Part shown: positions 6,640 through 7,943 of the stretch, piece after piece
Position numbering within the stretch: the stretch's first letter is position 1
Layout: each line of letters begins with the position of its first letter
From: Actinomycetota bacterium
GTDB taxonomy: Bacteria > Actinomycetota > Actinomycetes > Propionibacteriales > Nocardioidaceae
NCBI GenBank assembly: GCA_009702305.1
Contig: WLIH01000101.1
Location: forward strand, 1 to 7,943
Length of the DNA: 7,943 nt
Direction of reading: 5' to 3'
Translations under genes and position numbers: made by a program
The notes under the pieces: model-generated
What the model was told of the DNA's origin: nothing
Seen by the model: the letters and a program-made list of their open reading frames with translations, nothing else
The model's database searches: none

Positions 6640-6645
6640 GCAGCA

Positions 6646-7326
6646 GTGCCAGCCGTCGTCGTGGTCCTCGCCGCAGGCTCGGGATCCCGGGTCGGCGCGC
6701 CGGTCAACAAGGTCCTGCTGCCCCTGCGCGGGCGGCCGATCCTGGCGTGGTCGGTGCGCGACGCCCTCGCCACCCCCGGCGTCGACCGGGTCGTGGTCGT
6801 CGTGCGCCCCGGCGAGGCCGACGAGGTCGGCGCCGCGCTGGCGCCCCACCTCGGCGAGCGGGAGGTGGCGATCGTGGACGGCGGCGCGACCCGCCACGCC
6901 TCCGAGTGGCGGGCGCTGCGCGCCCTCGCCGCCGATATCGACGCCGGGAGCATCGATGTGGTCGTGGTGCACGACGGCGCCCGCCCGCTCGCCGGGGTCG
7001 ACCTCTTCACCGCGTCGATCCAGGCGGCGACCCGCCACGGCGGCGCGCTGCCGACAGCGCCGGCGCCCGGGCTGGTGACCGCCGACCTCGAGGTCCCGGC
7101 CGGTGAGCTCGTCGGGGTGCAGACCCCGCAGGCCTTCCGCGCCGGGCCGTTGCTGGCGGCGTACGCCGAGGCGGAGGCCGACGGCTTCGAGGGCACGGAC
7201 ACCGCGGCGACCTATGCCCGCTACACCGGCTCGCCGGTCGCGGCGGTGCCGAGCACGAGCCGCAACCTCAAGGTCACCTACGCCGAGGACGTGGCCGCGG
7301 CGGAGGCCCTCAGCTCGGACGGGTGA
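6646..7326 (+). CDS. ispD: IspD-family cytidylyltransferase (2-C-methyl-D-erythritol 4-phosphate cytidylyltransferase), divergent
   Basis: IspD joins CTP and MEP to give CDP-methylerythritol and pyrophosphate, the third MEP-pathway step. 226 residues, normal length. Family motifs in order: [10 protein letters not shown] (8-17) and Lys22 for [11 protein letters not shown] (79-86), VHDGARPL (108-115), VQTPQAFR (158-165), TDTA (184-187) and [10 protein letters not shown] (207-216), with Lys209 at the place of the catalytic C-terminal Lys. Two deviations stand out: NK replaces PK at 21-22, and the PVxDTIK motif is missing, the region reading [13 protein letters not shown] (135-147). The GTG start at 6646 places the glycine-rich loop at the usual distance. 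It overlaps the degenerate paralogue by 17 bp at the 3' end. It could be the working IspD, half of a heteromer, or a cytidylyltransferase with another alcohol-phosphate substrate (TarI-like). Confidence 0.8.
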   Translation: MPAVVVVLAAGSGSRVGAPVNKVLLPLRGRPILAWSVRDALATPGVDRVVVVVRPGEADEVGAALAPHLGEREVAIVDGGATRHASEWRALRALAADIDAGSIDVVVVHDGARPLAGVDLFTASIQAATRHGGALPTAPAPGLVTADLEVPAGELVGVQTPQAFRAGPLLAAYAEAEADGFEGTDTAATYARYTGSPVAAVPSTSRNLKVTYAEDVAAAEALSSDG

Positions 7327-7894
7327 GCGCCTCCAGGACCCGCACGTCGTCGAGCGAGGAGACCCGGCGGCCGGCCACCGGAGCCTCCAGCGTGACCACG
7401 GCGAAGCGCTGCGCGAGCGCTGCGACGAGCTCGACGAAGTCCTCGCTCGGCAGGCCATCGAGTGCCGCGACGACCTCGACCGGCAGCACGACCGGCGAGG
7501 TGACCGTGAGGAGGGCGTCGCGGTCGAGGGTCTCGCCGACCTGCGCGTCGTGCACGACCTTGATCGTGTCGGTCACCGGTCGGACCCCGACCACGACGGC
7601 GCCCTGCTCCACGGCGGTGGCCACGCACGTCTCGATGAACGACGCGGGGGTGAGCGGGCACAGGGCGTCATGCAGGACGAACGGCTCCCCGGCGGCGGTG
7701 ATGCCCTCCCAGAGGGTGCCGAGATCGACGGGCGTGACGCCGGCGTCGCCGAGCGCCCAGGCCGCGCAGCTCACCAAGGCCTCACCATGGATCAGCGCGA
7801 AGGGCAGCGAGCCCCGACCGCCCTCGACGACGACGCCCAGGGCAGGCGGCTGCTCGCGGGGATCGTCGAGGTCGTCGTACGCGTCGCTGGTCAT
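7310..7894 (-). CDS. Degenerate IspD-like protein, probable pseudoenzyme or partner subunit
   Basis: 194 residues, shorter than IspD (about 220-240). After an acidic N-terminal tail (residues 1-18, many Asp) the glycine-rich CTP loop has decayed to [20 protein letters not shown] (21-40), without AAGxGxR or a following Lys. The GGxTR segment is deleted. HDALCPL (75-81) corresponds to HDAARPL with Cys for Arg. PVTDTIKVV (106-114) is a perfect copy of the IspD motif missing from its neighbour. TSPVVLP (132-138) replaces TPQxF, and [15 protein letters not shown] (176-190) corresponds to the NxKxT..D ending. CTP turnover on its own looks impossible. The frame is uninterrupted, so it is probably expressed rather than a dying pseudogene. 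The ATG at 7894 has GTGAGG just upstream; an ATG 13 codons earlier (7933) is less likely. The M. tuberculosis order would predict carD beyond the right edge, which cannot be seen. Confidence 0.75.
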   Translation of the reverse strand: MTSDAYDDLDDPREQPPALGVVVEGGRGSLPFALIHGEALVSCAAWALGDAGVTPVDLGTLWEGITAAGEPFVLHDALCPLTPASFIETCVATAVEQGAVVVGVRPVTDTIKVVHDAQVGETLDRDALLTVTSPVVLPVEVVAALDGLPSEDFVELVAALAQRFAVVTLEAPVAGRRVSSLDDVRVLEALTRPS

Positions 7895-7903
7895 CTCGGC
7901 CTC

Positions 7904-7909
7904 ACCGTA
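7904..7909 (-). promoter_or_regulatory. Candidate -10 element of the degenerate ispD-like gene
   Basis: TACGGT on the minus strand, 9 nt before the ATG at 7894. It is the same hexamer as before the plus-strand ispD gene. GTGAGG overlapping its end could instead act as a Shine-Dalgarno from a promoter further upstream. Confidence 0.35.
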
Positions 7910-7943
7910 GGACCTCGACCGCCCGAGATGCACCGAGGCCCCC

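Noticed and set aside
564..7883. CGTACG occurs about 11 times by eye, more than base composition predicts
   Set aside because: Most copies lie in coding frames at Thr-Tyr, Ala-Tyr or Val-Arg codon pairs and reflect codon preference for TAC and ACG or GCG; no regular spacing or intergenic copies were seen.
7893..7905. GTGAGGCCGAGATGA mini-ORF (MRPR) overlapping the start of the degenerate ispD-like gene
   Set aside because: The GTG overlaps the candidate -10 hexamer and the same bases serve better as a Shine-Dalgarno for the ATG; four codons occur easily by chance.

Overview
The window is a very GC-rich stretch of actinobacterial chromosome. The GC-rich wobble positions, the cysS and ispF protein signatures and the leaderless gene starts suggest a Nocardioides-like member of the Propionibacteriales; that assignment is an inference from style, not from a marker gene. 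Nine protein genes fill almost all of it, with no RNA gene, insertion sequence, CRISPR array or tRNA seen.

Layout from left to right: cysS (minus, running off the left edge); a secreted C39-family cysteine peptidase (plus), divergent from cysS across only 47 bp; a minus-strand two-gene operon of a membrane-anchored sulfite-oxidase-family molybdoenzyme followed one base later by a short-chain dehydrogenase (SDR)-fold protein; ispF (plus), translationally coupled to an alpha/beta hydrolase; a lone nirD-like gene (minus) preceded by a 13-codon upstream ORF; an ispD-family gene (plus); and a second, degenerate ispD-like gene (minus) that overlaps the first tail to tail.

The functional core is the MEP isoprenoid pathway (ispD, ispF) next to cysS. 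The compact ispD-ispF-cysS order known from M. tuberculosis is here broken up by unrelated genes and strand changes. The two ispD-like genes are the most interesting part. The plus copy keeps the nucleotide-binding signature but lacks the PVxDTIK motif. The minus copy keeps PVTDTIK but has lost the nucleotide-binding signature. Because IspD is a dimer whose active site is built from both chains, a heteromeric pair is a testable idea.

Other points worth attention are: a GlnR-like operator and a coupled leader ORF in front of nirD, with no nirB beside it; an SDR in which three of four catalytic tetrad positions are substituted, co-operonic with the molybdoenzyme; a molybdoenzyme with an internal twin-arginine motif after four membrane helices; and a recurring arrangement of a -10-like hexamer exactly 6 nt before the start codon, which suggests leaderless mRNAs.
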